Positions 53,323-62,565 of a stretch of DNA of 64,000 bases are shown here, in pieces. Position numbers and translations under genes: made by a program. The notes below the pieces were generated by a model that worked only from the letters and a program-made list of their open reading frames with translations, searched no databases and was not told where the DNA came from. Position 1 is the first letter of the stretch, and each line of letters starts with the position of its first letter. Origin of the DNA: Beijerinckiaceae bacterium RH AL1 (GTDB taxonomy: Bacteria > Pseudomonadota > Alphaproteobacteria > Rhizobiales > Beijerinckiaceae); the NCBI GenBank assembly GCA_901457705.2, contig LR590083.2, positions 310,001 to 374,000 of the forward strand, written 5' to 3'.

Positions 53323-54057
53323 ATGCGTTTTATCCCACTCGCCGCGGCGATCTGCCTGGCGCAGCCCGCACTGGCGGCGGACTGGTACACCGGCGCACGG
53401 CCGACGCAGCCGGCCGACGACTGGATCGTCTCCGTCGATGCGTCGGCGGATGTCACCTCGCAAGGCTCGAGCTTCGCCGACGTGCAGGTCACGGGCGCGC
53501 CCGCCGGCGCCCTCGACCAGAGCGGCGTGCGCTTGCGCGCCGAGGGGCTCGGCGGCCGGTACAGCTACTACTCGACGACCGACGCCCGCACCATCGACGG
53601 CACCCAGCTCTCCGGCGCCTTCCTTGCCGGCTACCAGTGGGTGTCGCCGTCGCTCGCCGTCTCCGCCTATCTGGGCGCGGACATCCGCGACAACACGTTG
53701 TCGGTCGTCGACCCCGGCAACCCCGTCGTCGGAACCTCCGTCGGCGGCGCGGCGCAATTCGAGCTCTTCGCAACGCCGACCAGGCGAACGATGGTCGACG
53801 TCGCCGCGTCCTATGAGACCAACGCGACCGCCTACTTCGTGCGGCTGCGCGGCGGCTACCTTGTGGCGCCCGGGCTCTATGTCGGGCCCGAGGTCCTGGC
53901 TCTCGGCGACGCATTCTTCGCGCAGCAGCGCCTCGGTGCGCATCTGACCGGCCTTCGCCTTGGCCCGACCCGGCTCTCGCTCGCGGCCGGCTACCTCTAC
54001 GACCGTGTCCGCAAGGCGGGGGCCTACTCGACCATCAGCGCCAGTGTCGACTTTTGA
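53323..54057 (+). CDS. bcsS: cellulose biosynthesis protein BcsS
   Basis: A 244-residue exported protein with signal peptide (residues 1-19, LAAAICLAQPALA). The remainder is beta-rich with alternating strands (GVRLRAEGLGGRYSYYSTTD, FLAGYQWVSPSLAVSAYLGA, GLRLGPTRLSLAAGYLYD) and a terminal aromatic residue, as in an outer-membrane barrel and matching BcsS of alphaproteobacterial cellulose operons. It opens the bcs operon and ends overlapping the upstream region of bcsA. Its exact role in cellulose export is unknown. Confidence 0.85.
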   Translation: MRFIPLAAAICLAQPALAADWYTGARPTQPADDWIVSVDASADVTSQGSSFADVQVTGAPAGALDQSGVRLRAEGLGGRYSYYSTTDARTIDGTQLSGAFLAGYQWVSPSLAVSAYLGADIRDNTLSVVDPGNPVVGTSVGGAAQFELFATPTRRTMVDVAASYETNATAYFVRLRGGYLVAPGLYVGPEVLALGDAFFAQQRLGAHLTGLRLGPTRLSLAAGYLYDRVRKAGAYSTISASVDF

Positions 54058-54068
54058 GGCCGCGTCGC

Positions 54069-56489
54069 ATGGGCAAGCTCCTCCGAGCCGCGATCTGGGG
54101 CGGATCCGGCCTCCTGGCACTCGCGATCCTGACGCAGCCCGTCGGCATCGACGCGCAGCTGGCGCTCGCGACAAGCGCGATCGTGACGATGGCGATCGTC
54201 TGGTGGTTGGGCCGCGGACGATATGCGCGCTGGCTGTTTCTCGCGCTCGGAAGCCTCGTCGTCATCCGCTACGTCGCGTGGCGGGTGACCTCGACCTTGC
54301 CGTCGCCCGACCAGCCGGTGAGCTTCGCGCTTGGGCTGCTTCTGCTCATGGCCGAGGCCTACTGCGTGCTGATCCTGGTGATCAGCCTCATCATCAATGC
54401 CGATCCGCTCGAGCGGCCGCCGTTGCCGCGCGACGACGACGCGGCGCTGCCCACCGTCGATGTCTTTATTCCCTCCTACAACGAGGATGAGACGATCCTT
54501 GCGACGACCATCGCTGCGGCGCGGTCGATGGATTATCCGCAGGAGAAGCTCACCGTCTGGTTGCTCGACGACGGTGGAACCGATCAGAAGGTCGGCGATC
54601 GCGACCCCAGTAAGGCGGAGAGCGCGCGGGCGCGTCGTGCATCACTGCAGGCGCTGTGCGAAAGCCTCGGCGCGAGATACCTCACCCGCGCCCGTAACGA
54701 GCACGCCAAAGCCGGCAACATGAACAGCGGCCTCAAGGCCGCAAGCGGCGAGATCGTCGTCGTGTTCGACGCCGATCACGCGCCGTTCCGCTCGTTCCTG
54801 CGCGAGACAATCGGACACTTCGCGAGGGATCCCAAGCTCTTCCTTGTGCAGACCCCCCACGTCTTTCTCAATCCGGATCCGATCGAGCGAAACCTGCGGA
54901 CCTTCGCCGTCATGCCGTCCGAGAACGAGATGTTCTACGCCATCACGCAGCGCGGCCTCGACAAGTGGGACGCCTCGTTCTTTTGCGGCTCGGCCGCGCT
55001 GCTGCGGCGCTCCGCATTGGACGTGACGGGCGGTTTCTCCGGCATCACCATCACCGAGGATTGCGAGACCGCCTTCGAGCTTCACGCCAAGGGCTGGCAC
55101 TCGGTCTACGTCGACAAGCCGTTGATCGCCGGCCTCCAGCCCGAGACGTTCGAGAGCTTCATCGGCCAGCGCTCGCGCTGGTGCCAAGGCATGTTCCAGA
55201 TCATGCTGCTCAAGAATCCGCTCTTCAAGAAAGGTTTGAAGCCGATCCAGAAAATCGCCTATCTCTCGAGCATGAACTTCTGGTTCTTTCCGCTGCCGCG
55301 GATGGTCTTCACCTTCGCGCCGCTGCTTCACATCTTCTTCGACGTGAAGATCTTCGTCTCCTCGATCGACGAAGCCGTTGCCTACACGGCGACCTACATG
55401 GTCGCGAACCTGATGCTGCAGAACTACCTTTACGGCCGGTTTCGCTGGCCCTTCGTGAGTGAGCTCTACGAATTCGTGCAGGGCGTCTACCTCGCGAAGG
55501 CGATCGTCTCGGTCGTTCTCAAGCCACGCAAGCCGACGTTCAACGTCACGGCCAAAGGCCTGTCGCTCGACAAGAACCATCTCTCCGGGCTGGCGCGGCC
55601 GTTCTTCGTCATCTTCCTGCTTCTTCTCGTCGGAGCCGCCATGGCCTTCTACCGCTATCTTACGGAGCCCGGCGCCGAGCTCATGCTCATCGTCGGCCTG
55701 TGGACCAGCTTCAATCTGCTCATCGCCGGCGCGGCCCTCGGCGTCGTCGCCGAGCGACGCGAGCTGGAGCGGGCGCCGTCTCTCCCGACGGATCGCCAGG
55801 CCAGCGTGCAGCTTGCCGGCGCTCGCTGCGACGTCATTGTCGACGCCGTCTCGGCCGGCGGCTGTCGCTTGCGGATCCCAAACGCGACGATGCGGTCGAA
55901 GCTGCGCGAGGGCCACCGTGCCGATCTGCTGATCCAGCCTCTACATAGGCCCAAGGCGCTCGCGCGGCTCCACATCGAGCTCGATCGCGACGCGGCGACA
56001 GCTTCGGACGACGACACCGCAAGCTTCGTGTTCACGGCCATGCGCCACGAGTCCTACTTGACGCTGGCCGAGCTGATGTACGGCGATCCCGCGGCCATCG
56101 CGCGCTTCATTGCGCGGCGACGGACGCACAAGTCGATCCTCGCCGGCATAGCCGTCCTGATCCGCTGGGCGACGCTGGAGCCGTTGCGCGCCTTTTCCTA
56201 TCTCGCCATCGCCATTCGCGAGTCCCTTAAGCCGCGCCCGGTCGAAGCGCTCGCTCCCGCAGCGGCCGCGGCCAAGCCGGCAGCAGCTCGCGATCTTTTC
56301 GACGTGCTCCTCGCCGCGGGCGGCAGTGTCGGCACGACCACAGTCGCGGCGCCCCCGAAGCTGGAGCTGGTCGAGCCAGTGGCCGACGAGCGGGAAGCGA
56401 CGTCGGCATGGATCGCCGATCTGCTGGCGCTCGCGGCGCGCGAAGCGTGCAAGACGGAGGACAGCGATGCCCTTCTCGCAGCAGCTTGA
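54069..56489 (+). CDS. bcsA: cellulose synthase catalytic subunit BcsA
   Basis: An 806-residue inner-membrane GT2 enzyme that polymerises UDP-glucose to beta-1,4-glucan. Motifs in order: VFIPSYNEDETILATTIAAA, LLDDGG, VVFDADHAPFRSFLRETI (DxD), FFCGSAALLRRSALDVTGGF, TITEDCETAFELHAKGWHS and QRSRWCQGM (QxxRW). About eight helices flank the domain. The C-terminal region (about residues 580-690, VIVDAVSAGGCRLRIP) is a PilZ-type domain, so c-di-GMP control is likely, though the first Arg motif is weak. ATG 54069 preferred to an earlier TTG. Overlaps bcsB by 23 bases. Confidence 0.96.
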   Translation: MGKLLRAAIWGGSGLLALAILTQPVGIDAQLALATSAIVTMAIVWWLGRGRYARWLFLALGSLVVIRYVAWRVTSTLPSPDQPVSFALGLLLLMAEAYCVLILVISLIINADPLERPPLPRDDDAALPTVDVFIPSYNEDETILATTIAAARSMDYPQEKLTVWLLDDGGTDQKVGDRDPSKAESARARRASLQALCESLGARYLTRARNEHAKAGNMNSGLKAASGEIVVVFDADHAPFRSFLRETIGHFARDPKLFLVQTPHVFLNPDPIERNLRTFAVMPSENEMFYAITQRGLDKWDASFFCGSAALLRRSALDVTGGFSGITITEDCETAFELHAKGWHSVYVDKPLIAGLQPETFESFIGQRSRWCQGMFQIMLLKNPLFKKGLKPIQKIAYLSSMNFWFFPLPRMVFTFAPLLHIFFDVKIFVSSIDEAVAYTATYMVANLMLQNYLYGRFRWPFVSELYEFVQGVYLAKAIVSVVLKPRKPTFNVTAKGLSLDKNHLSGLARPFFVIFLLLLVGAAMAFYRYLTEPGAELMLIVGLWTSFNLLIAGAALGVVAERRELERAPSLPTDRQASVQLAGARCDVIVDAVSAGGCRLRIPNATMRSKLREGHRADLLIQPLHRPKALARLHIELDRDAATASDDDTASFVFTAMRHESYLTLAELMYGDPAAIARFIARRRTHKSILAGIAVLIRWATLEPLRAFSYLAIAIRESLKPRPVEALAPAAAAAKPAAARDLFDVLLAAGGSVGTTTVAAPPKLELVEPVADEREATSAWIADLLALAAREACKTEDSDALLAAA

Positions 56490-58806
56490 CCTCAGCACCC
56501 TCGGCGCAGCTGCCCGCGCGACCGTGCTGATGGTCGGCCTCGGCGGCGCCGTGAACGCGCTTGGCCTGGGAGCCTCTCCAGCCATCGCGATGCCCGCCGA
56601 CGCGCCGCATCAGGACCTGCTGCGGCACATGCCGAGCACCGGACATGGACCTCGGCTCGAGGGCACCGCCGACGAGCTCCACTGGTCGGTGTTCCTGACT
56701 GCAGACCAAGCGGCGCATGCGACACGCTTTCGCCTGACTTATGCCTCGGCGATCTCTGTTCTGCCCGACGCCTCGACGCTCGAGCTCGACATCAATGGTC
56801 ATACGATCGGGGAAGAGAAGATCGACGCGTCGAACGGCGAGGCTGCGATCGAGATGGCCATCCCGGCCGGCACGCTGAAGCATGGCGTCAACGCGGTTTC
56901 GGTCGCCGCGCACCACCGTCATCGCGTCGACTGCTCGATGGCGGCGACCTATGAGCTTTGGACGCAGATCGACGCTGCTGCGAGCGGCCTCGTGCTCGCG
57001 GCCGAGGATCGCGGGGTGACCAGCGTCGCCGATCTGCCAGCGCTTCTGCCCGGCGCAGATGGTCGCCTGCCGATTCACGTCCTTCTCGCCGGAAAGATGG
57101 AACTCGCACGGCTGCGGCGCATCATGGCCGCGACCCAGACGATCGCCATCGCGGCAGACGCCCTGCAGCCCATCATCGACTTCGAGCAAGCCGCAGACGG
57201 CACCGAGGGTCTCGACCTCGCGCTCGGTACTCGAGACGAGCTGCGTCGGCTGCCGCAAGGATCGCGGATCAGCCCGGATACCGTGTCGCTGGCGATCGTT
57301 CCGGCTTCGCCTGCGGGCCATCCATTACTCGTGGTGACCGGAGCGACAGACGACGCCGTCGAGGCGGCGCTGTCCGGGCTTGCCGCCGCCATCAATGAAA
57401 ACGGCTTGTCGCAGCAACAGCTTCCCGCGAGCGAAGACCCGCGCCATCCGCGAGCCGGAGCCACCAGTTTCACACTCGCCGACATGGGAAGGCCGACCCG
57501 CAGCTCCGTCGGCAGCCTCTTCCACCAAGCGATCGATCTCGCGCTGCCGGCCGATGCGCTGCTGTCGGACTATGGTCGCGCCACGCTCGATCTCGCGGCG
57601 GACTATGCCGGTGGCCTTGAGCGCGCGGCCCAGGTCCGCATTGATGTCAACGGACGCAGCGCCGGTATCGTCAGGATGGCGCGCCAGAGCGGCGGCGCGC
57701 TCTCGCACGATCAGCTCTTCCTGCCCCTCGGCCAGATGCATCCCGGCCACAATCGCATCGACCTCCATGCCGAGCTGCCTCGGCAGGGCGACGACACCTG
57801 CGCCGCATCCGCGGAGGGACGCTTCACGCTCCACGACACGACGCGCCTATCGCTTCCGACGCTGGCGCGTGGCCTGCGTCTGCCGGACGTCGGATTGGCG
57901 ACGGCCGGCGCCGTTCCCTACGACCGTGGGACGCCGCATCTCGTCGTGCCGAGCCCCGATCGGTCGACAATGGCGGCCGCGCTCTCGCTTGCGGCGCGCT
58001 TCGCGGTCGCGGCCGGCCGGCCGATCCCATTCGCGTTTTCGCAGCAGATGCCGCAGAGCGACGATGGATCGACGCTCGTCGTCGCCGCCGCACAAAAGCT
58101 CGATCCTCAATTGATGCGCGCGATCGGCCTCGACCCGAGCGCCGTCGAGACCGCCTGGCGCGATGCGGCCGCGTCCAAAGGTGTGGGCGCGCCCCGCTGG
58201 TGGCTCCGGCACTCTCATGCCATTCCGGCTTGCCAGGGCGGAGGCCTCGACGCCGCAACGCCCCGGCTCGGCTCGCATGCCGACGGGCCTGCCGAGCCTA
58301 CCCCGATCTTAGCGCATTCGAGCCTGATCGACTGGGCGATCACAGGCACTCGGGGTGTACGCGACTGGCTCGACGCGCGTGTCCGCCTCGGGCGACTGCC
58401 AATGTGGGCGCACGACGCGCCGACAGCCGTTTCGGCGTCGGCGTCGCTGGTCTTGGCGCAAGGCATGAGCCCCAGCTCGCGCAGGAGCGTCACGACGATC
58501 GTCACGGCGCCGACGGCTTCCGGACTCCTCGGCTCGATGGCCTGCCTGTTCGATCCGAGGGTCTGGCCGGAGGCCCGCGGCCGACTGGCCATCATCGGGG
58601 GCGACGGCCACGTCGAGACGACCGAGGCGACGTCGTTCACCTATGTCGCAAGCGGACTGCCGTCGCTCGGCAACACGCGGCTCGTCGTCGCGCAATGGTT
58701 CTCTCTCAATCCATTGGCATTCGCCGCGACGGCGCTCGTGATGGCCGTCCTCTTGAGCGGCTCGACCCTCTGGCTCGTGCGCAATGTCGGCAGGAGAACG
58801 CCGTGA
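56467..58806 (+). CDS. bcsB: cellulose synthase regulatory/periplasmic subunit BcsB
   Basis: A 779-residue periplasmic partner of BcsA. Signal region (TVLMVGLGGAVNALGLG), then alternating carbohydrate-binding and flavodoxin-like domains: STLELDINGHTIGEEKID, LKHGVNAVSVAAHHRHRVDC, HPLLVVTGATDDAVEAALSG, GHNRIDLHAELPRQGDDTCA. It ends with a C-terminal transmembrane helix (FAATALVMAVLLSGSTLWLV) that packs on BcsA. Start overlaps the end of bcsA. Guides the nascent glucan across the periplasm. Confidence 0.93.
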   Translation: MPFSQQLDLSTLGAAARATVLMVGLGGAVNALGLGASPAIAMPADAPHQDLLRHMPSTGHGPRLEGTADELHWSVFLTADQAAHATRFRLTYASAISVLPDASTLELDINGHTIGEEKIDASNGEAAIEMAIPAGTLKHGVNAVSVAAHHRHRVDCSMAATYELWTQIDAAASGLVLAAEDRGVTSVADLPALLPGADGRLPIHVLLAGKMELARLRRIMAATQTIAIAADALQPIIDFEQAADGTEGLDLALGTRDELRRLPQGSRISPDTVSLAIVPASPAGHPLLVVTGATDDAVEAALSGLAAAINENGLSQQQLPASEDPRHPRAGATSFTLADMGRPTRSSVGSLFHQAIDLALPADALLSDYGRATLDLAADYAGGLERAAQVRIDVNGRSAGIVRMARQSGGALSHDQLFLPLGQMHPGHNRIDLHAELPRQGDDTCAASAEGRFTLHDTTRLSLPTLARGLRLPDVGLATAGAVPYDRGTPHLVVPSPDRSTMAAALSLAARFAVAAGRPIPFAFSQQMPQSDDGSTLVVAAAQKLDPQLMRAIGLDPSAVETAWRDAAASKGVGAPRWWLRHSHAIPACQGGGLDAATPRLGSHADGPAEPTPILAHSSLIDWAITGTRGVRDWLDARVRLGRLPMWAHDAPTAVSASASLVLAQGMSPSSRRSVTTIVTAPTASGLLGSMACLFDPRVWPEARGRLAIIGGDGHVETTEATSFTYVASGLPSLGNTRLVVAQWFSLNPLAFAATALVMAVLLSGSTLWLVRNVGRRTP

Positions 58807-59897
58807 GATCGATCGCTTTTGCCTTGCTCCTCTGGATGATGTCGGCGCTTGCCGGCGTCGCCCTGGCCGAAACGCCGCCCGTCGAAAAAGCTCCGCCGCT
58901 TCTCGGCGCGCTGCACGATGTGGACGCGTGGCAGGGCTTCAAGAAACACTTCCTCACCGACACAGGCCGCGTCGTCGACACGGGCAACGGGGGCATCAGC
59001 CACTCCGAAGGCCAGGGCTACGGCATGCTGCTCGCCGTCGCGGCGAACGATCGCGCAGCCTTCGATCTCATCTGGGGCTGGACGCGCGCCAATCTCATGG
59101 TGCGCGACGACGAGCTGATGGCCTGGCGATGGGAGTCCGGCAAGCGCCCAGCCGTCGCCGACATGAACGACGCCTCCGACGGGGACATCCTTGTCGCATG
59201 GGCGCTGACCGAGGCCTCGGCGGCCTGGGGCGCGCTGCCCTATGGCGTCGCCGCGCGGCGCATCGCGGTCGAGGTGGGGCGCAAGCTCGTCGTCTGGCAC
59301 GGGGCGCACGGCGCCACGCTGCTGCCGGGCGTCATGGGCTTCTCGGCCGAGGACCGTGCGGACGGGCCGGTCGTCAACCTGTCCTACTGGGTATTTCCCG
59401 CCTTCGCGCGCCTGCCGATCGTCGCGCCCGAGTTCGACTGGGTCGGCCTCGGCCGCAATGGTCTTGCGCTGGTCGAGCAAGCCCGCTTCGGCTCGGCCCG
59501 CCTGCCCACCGACTGGGTTTCGCTGCACGGGGCGCAGCCCCGGCCAGCCGATGGCTTCCCGCAGCGGTTCTCGTATAACGCCATCCGCATCCCGCTCTAC
59601 GTGGCCTGGGCGGGCCTAGGCCGTCAGGAGGTCTACACGCCGTTCGCGGCTTCCTGGCACGGGCAGGGCGCGGGCCCGCTGCCGATCATCGACACCGCGA
59701 CGGGAAAGCCGACCGAGTGGCTCGGCGAGAAGGGCTATGCGGCGATCGCGAGCCTCACCGCTTGCGCCGCGGACGGCACGCGCTTCATGCCCGAGCGGCG
59801 CCGCGTTCATCTCGACGAATCCTATTACGCCGTCACCCTCCACCTGCTCGCGCTGGTGGCCGCCCAGATGAGGTATCCGTCATGCCTGGCCGGCTAG
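58803..59897 (+). CDS. bcsZ: periplasmic endoglucanase BcsZ (GH8)
   Basis: A 364-residue glycoside hydrolase family 8 cellulase, GTG start inside the bcsB stop (GTGA). Signal peptide about residues 1-22. Catalytic and structural motifs: VVDTGNGGISHSEGQGYGML with the acid Glu, AWRWESGKRPAVADMNDASD with the base Asp region DASDGDILVAWAL, and PQRFSYNAIRIPLYVAWAG. Trims or proofreads glucan chains during cellulose secretion. Tight operon coupling on both sides. Confidence 0.95.
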   Translation: MRSIAFALLLWMMSALAGVALAETPPVEKAPPLLGALHDVDAWQGFKKHFLTDTGRVVDTGNGGISHSEGQGYGMLLAVAANDRAAFDLIWGWTRANLMVRDDELMAWRWESGKRPAVADMNDASDGDILVAWALTEASAAWGALPYGVAARRIAVEVGRKLVVWHGAHGATLLPGVMGFSAEDRADGPVVNLSYWVFPAFARLPIVAPEFDWVGLGRNGLALVEQARFGSARLPTDWVSLHGAQPRPADGFPQRFSYNAIRIPLYVAWAGLGRQEVYTPFAASWHGQGAGPLPIIDTATGKPTEWLGEKGYAAIASLTACAADGTRFMPERRRVHLDESYYAVTLHLLALVAAQMRYPSCLAG

Positions 59898-61726
59898 GAA
59901 TCGCAGGCGTGGTCGTGTCGGCGGTCATCGCGCTCGGCGGGCGCGGGGCCGCGGCCGCGCCGTCTGTCGACGAGCAGGCGCTGCGCTATTACGCGGCGCA
60001 CGGGCAGACCGCGCGCGTCGCGGCGGAGGCCCTGCGGCTGTCGCGGCTCGATCCGAGCTGGCACATGCCGGGCGACATCGCCGATGCGAAGCCGGTCCCG
60101 GAGGACGAAGGGCCGCTCTGGGACCTCTATCGTCAAGGCCGCCTCGACGAGATCGCGCAGGCGATCGCAGAGCGGCAGGCGGCACAGCCGACGTGGACGC
60201 CGTCCGCCGAGCTCGTGGCTAGGATGAAGACGCGCAGGCTGCGTGCCGCGCTCATGGACCTCGCGCACCAGGGCCGCTGGGCGGAGGTCGTCCGGCGCGC
60301 AAAAGAAGCTGGCATCGACTGGGCTAAGGACGATGCCCAGGCGCTCTGGACGATCGCCGAGGCCCACGCGCGAGAGCATGAAGCGCCCGAAGCCTTCACC
60401 GTCTACCGGACGATCCTGACAACGCACGACAGCCGTGACGAGCGGCTCGCGACGATCGAGTTCGCGATCCCTCTCATCCCCATGGCGCTCACCGATCGGC
60501 TCGTCGCCATGGGACGGAGAGACGCATCTGGCAAGAGCGAGTTCGCCGCCATCTCAACCGACATCACTCGCGCGCGCATCAGCGCGTTTCTCCACGACGA
60601 GCCGACTGACGCGCCGACGGAAGAGGACCTCGCCGCCTTCCGGGCGTTCGCCCGCGCAGCGACGGCGCCGCACGAGGCCGGCCTCGTCGCCTGGTATGCC
60701 TACAAACGACACGACGATGCGCAGGCGCTCGAGTGGTTCAAGATCGCGATCGCGCGCGGTGGCGACGCGATGATCGCGCACGGCCTCGCGCACACGCTGC
60801 GCCGGCTCGATCGCCGCCGCGAGGCGGAGGAGGTCGCCTACGCCTGGCGCGAGCCGCTGACCAACAACGCGATCCTCTTCATCGACCTGCTCGAGACCGA
60901 TCTCACGCGCGAGCAGCCGCCGGTCATTGAGCCTGCGCGCCTCGCGCGCTACGCGCAGGTGACGCTGGTTAGCGAGTCGGGCGAGGGCGCGCAGGCGCTG
61001 GCTTGGTACGCCTACAACACCTGCCAATACGAGACGGCGCTGCGATGGTTCGAGCGCGCCACCGCCTGGCTGCCGAAGGAGGCGACCGTCTACGGCTATG
61101 CCCTCGCGCTGCAGCGCCTGCATCGTGGCACGGCGTTCAAGGACGTCGTCAACCGCTACGACGGGCTCTTTCCAAAGGTCGTGGCCCTCGCCTTCGACGA
61201 CGGCATCCGCAAGCCGCGCCCAACCTGCGAGACGCATCGCCCTGAAGCGCGAGACGCGATCGACTGGACAGGGCGCACGGTGGCCGACACGCGCTACATG
61301 GCGTTGGTGTCGAGGCCGATCGCCGATGCGGCGGTGCCCGTGCCCTCGCCGTCGGCGATCGGGGCTGCACAGGTGCCGCAGCGCTTGAGGAAGCGCACGA
61401 CTTTTCCGGCCGCCGTCGATCCCGAGAACGCTCTGCGCTTCACGCTCGACCAGGGGCCGCGCGTGACGATGCCACAAGTGCCGTCCGGCGCCCCGCTTCG
61501 CGCACGCCGCGTCCCAGGTGTCGGGGCCATGCCGTACGAGCGCGCCGGCCTAACCTTGCTGCCAGGCTACGACGGAACGCTCGAGGCGTCCTCGCCGACC
61601 GCGATGGAGCGTGACGCACCGGTCGGGACGCTGTGGGCAATAGAACGGGCTCGGCCGGCGCCGCATCCCGTACCGCTTCCGCAGGCGGACCGTTCGGCCG
61701 ACCGGCCTTCGGAGGCCAAGCTGTGA
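59882..61726 (+). CDS. tetratricopeptide-like protein of the cellulose operon
   Basis: A 614-residue exported protein (signal peptide 1-24) starting 16 bases before the bcsZ stop. The body is a helical-repeat (TPR/HAT-like) scaffold: QALRYYAAHGQTARVAAEAL, GRWAEVVRRAKEAGIDWAKD, EAGLVAWYAYKRHDDAQALE, ALAWYAYNTCQYETALRWFE. It replaces the position of BcsC, but no outer-membrane beta-barrel is evident; the last 130 residues are Pro/Ala-rich. Probably a periplasmic assembly scaffold. Function inferred from context. Confidence 0.8.
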   Translation: MPGRLGIAGVVVSAVIALGGRGAAAAPSVDEQALRYYAAHGQTARVAAEALRLSRLDPSWHMPGDIADAKPVPEDEGPLWDLYRQGRLDEIAQAIAERQAAQPTWTPSAELVARMKTRRLRAALMDLAHQGRWAEVVRRAKEAGIDWAKDDAQALWTIAEAHAREHEAPEAFTVYRTILTTHDSRDERLATIEFAIPLIPMALTDRLVAMGRRDASGKSEFAAISTDITRARISAFLHDEPTDAPTEEDLAAFRAFARAATAPHEAGLVAWYAYKRHDDAQALEWFKIAIARGGDAMIAHGLAHTLRRLDRRREAEEVAYAWREPLTNNAILFIDLLETDLTREQPPVIEPARLARYAQVTLVSESGEGAQALAWYAYNTCQYETALRWFERATAWLPKEATVYGYALALQRLHRGTAFKDVVNRYDGLFPKVVALAFDDGIRKPRPTCETHRPEARDAIDWTGRTVADTRYMALVSRPIADAAVPVPSPSAIGAAQVPQRLRKRTTFPAAVDPENALRFTLDQGPRVTMPQVPSGAPLRARRVPGVGAMPYERAGLTLLPGYDGTLEASSPTAMERDAPVGTLWAIERARPAPHPVPLPQADRSADRPSEAKL

Positions 61727-62559
61727 AGCGCTTCAAGTCACGATACATCGCGCTCGCAGTGGTTCTGCTCACTGTGGCGGGGTGTGTGCACGAGGAAGAC
61801 GGCGGCGCCGCCAGTCTCGAGGCGCTTGCGCCGACGGCGGCGGCCACGGGGACATCGCGCCCACATGCATTCGTGACCTTGCCGTCGGAGTTGGGTCGCA
61901 TGACCGCGATCCATGACAGCACCTTCGCCGACGGCGTTCGCCAAGAGATTGTTCTCGATGGCGGCGGGGCAGGGCTTCCTCGCAACACACTGATCGTCCT
62001 CGCACGCACCTTTTCCCAGCCGACGTTGGACGACGCCGTGCCGCTCGCGAAGCCCACCGAAGGCGAGATCCGGGGGGAGATCTCCGCCGCGTTTCCACGC
62101 GTCGCCATGCGCGTGGTCGAGCGGCCCTCGTCGAACGCTTACGGTCCCTACGGTCTGGCGATCGGTCGGGCAGCGGGCGCGCGTTGCGTGTTCTTCTGGC
62201 AATGGGTCGACGCTGATCGCATGCCGCCCGACGCCGCAGTCAAAGGCCCGCTCTCGATCCGCGCGACGCTGTGCCGGTCGGGGTCGAGCTTCGATGCGAT
62301 AGCGGCGGCGCTCGACCGGCTTGCGGTGACGCGGGCCTCCGATCCCACGCCCGCTCTCGTCGTCGCCAGCGTCGGACGCGAGCATCGACCGCGACACCCG
62401 CTTGTTGCAGCCCGGCGGAAGCCCGAGGCCGTCGATGCTCCGATCATGCACTATCAAACGATCGGCGCGCAGCGGCCACGCGAGATGGCGCCGGCCCTCG
62501 TCTCCGATCTCCCGCCGGAGGCCTTGTCGGGCCCGAGGCTCGCAAGCAAGCAGGACTGA
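61723..62559 (+). CDS. bcsN: cellulose biosynthesis protein BcsN
   Basis: A 278-residue lipoprotein (lipobox LLTVAGC) starting at GTG within the preceding stop. The BcsN-type domain includes FVTLPSELGRMTAIHDSTFA, DGVRQEIVLDGGGAGLPRNT and NAYGPYGLAIGRAAGARCVF followed by FWQWVD. BcsN is found only in alphaproteobacterial cellulose operons, with an undefined role. Seventh-gene coupling with the response-regulator gene six bases downstream. Confidence 0.88.
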   Translation: MKRFKSRYIALAVVLLTVAGCVHEEDGGAASLEALAPTAAATGTSRPHAFVTLPSELGRMTAIHDSTFADGVRQEIVLDGGGAGLPRNTLIVLARTFSQPTLDDAVPLAKPTEGEIRGEISAAFPRVAMRVVERPSSNAYGPYGLAIGRAAGARCVFFWQWVDADRMPPDAAVKGPLSIRATLCRSGSSFDAIAAALDRLAVTRASDPTPALVVASVGREHRPRHPLVAARRKPEAVDAPIMHYQTIGAQRPREMAPALVSDLPPEALSGPRLASKQD

Positions 62560-62565
62560 GCGGCC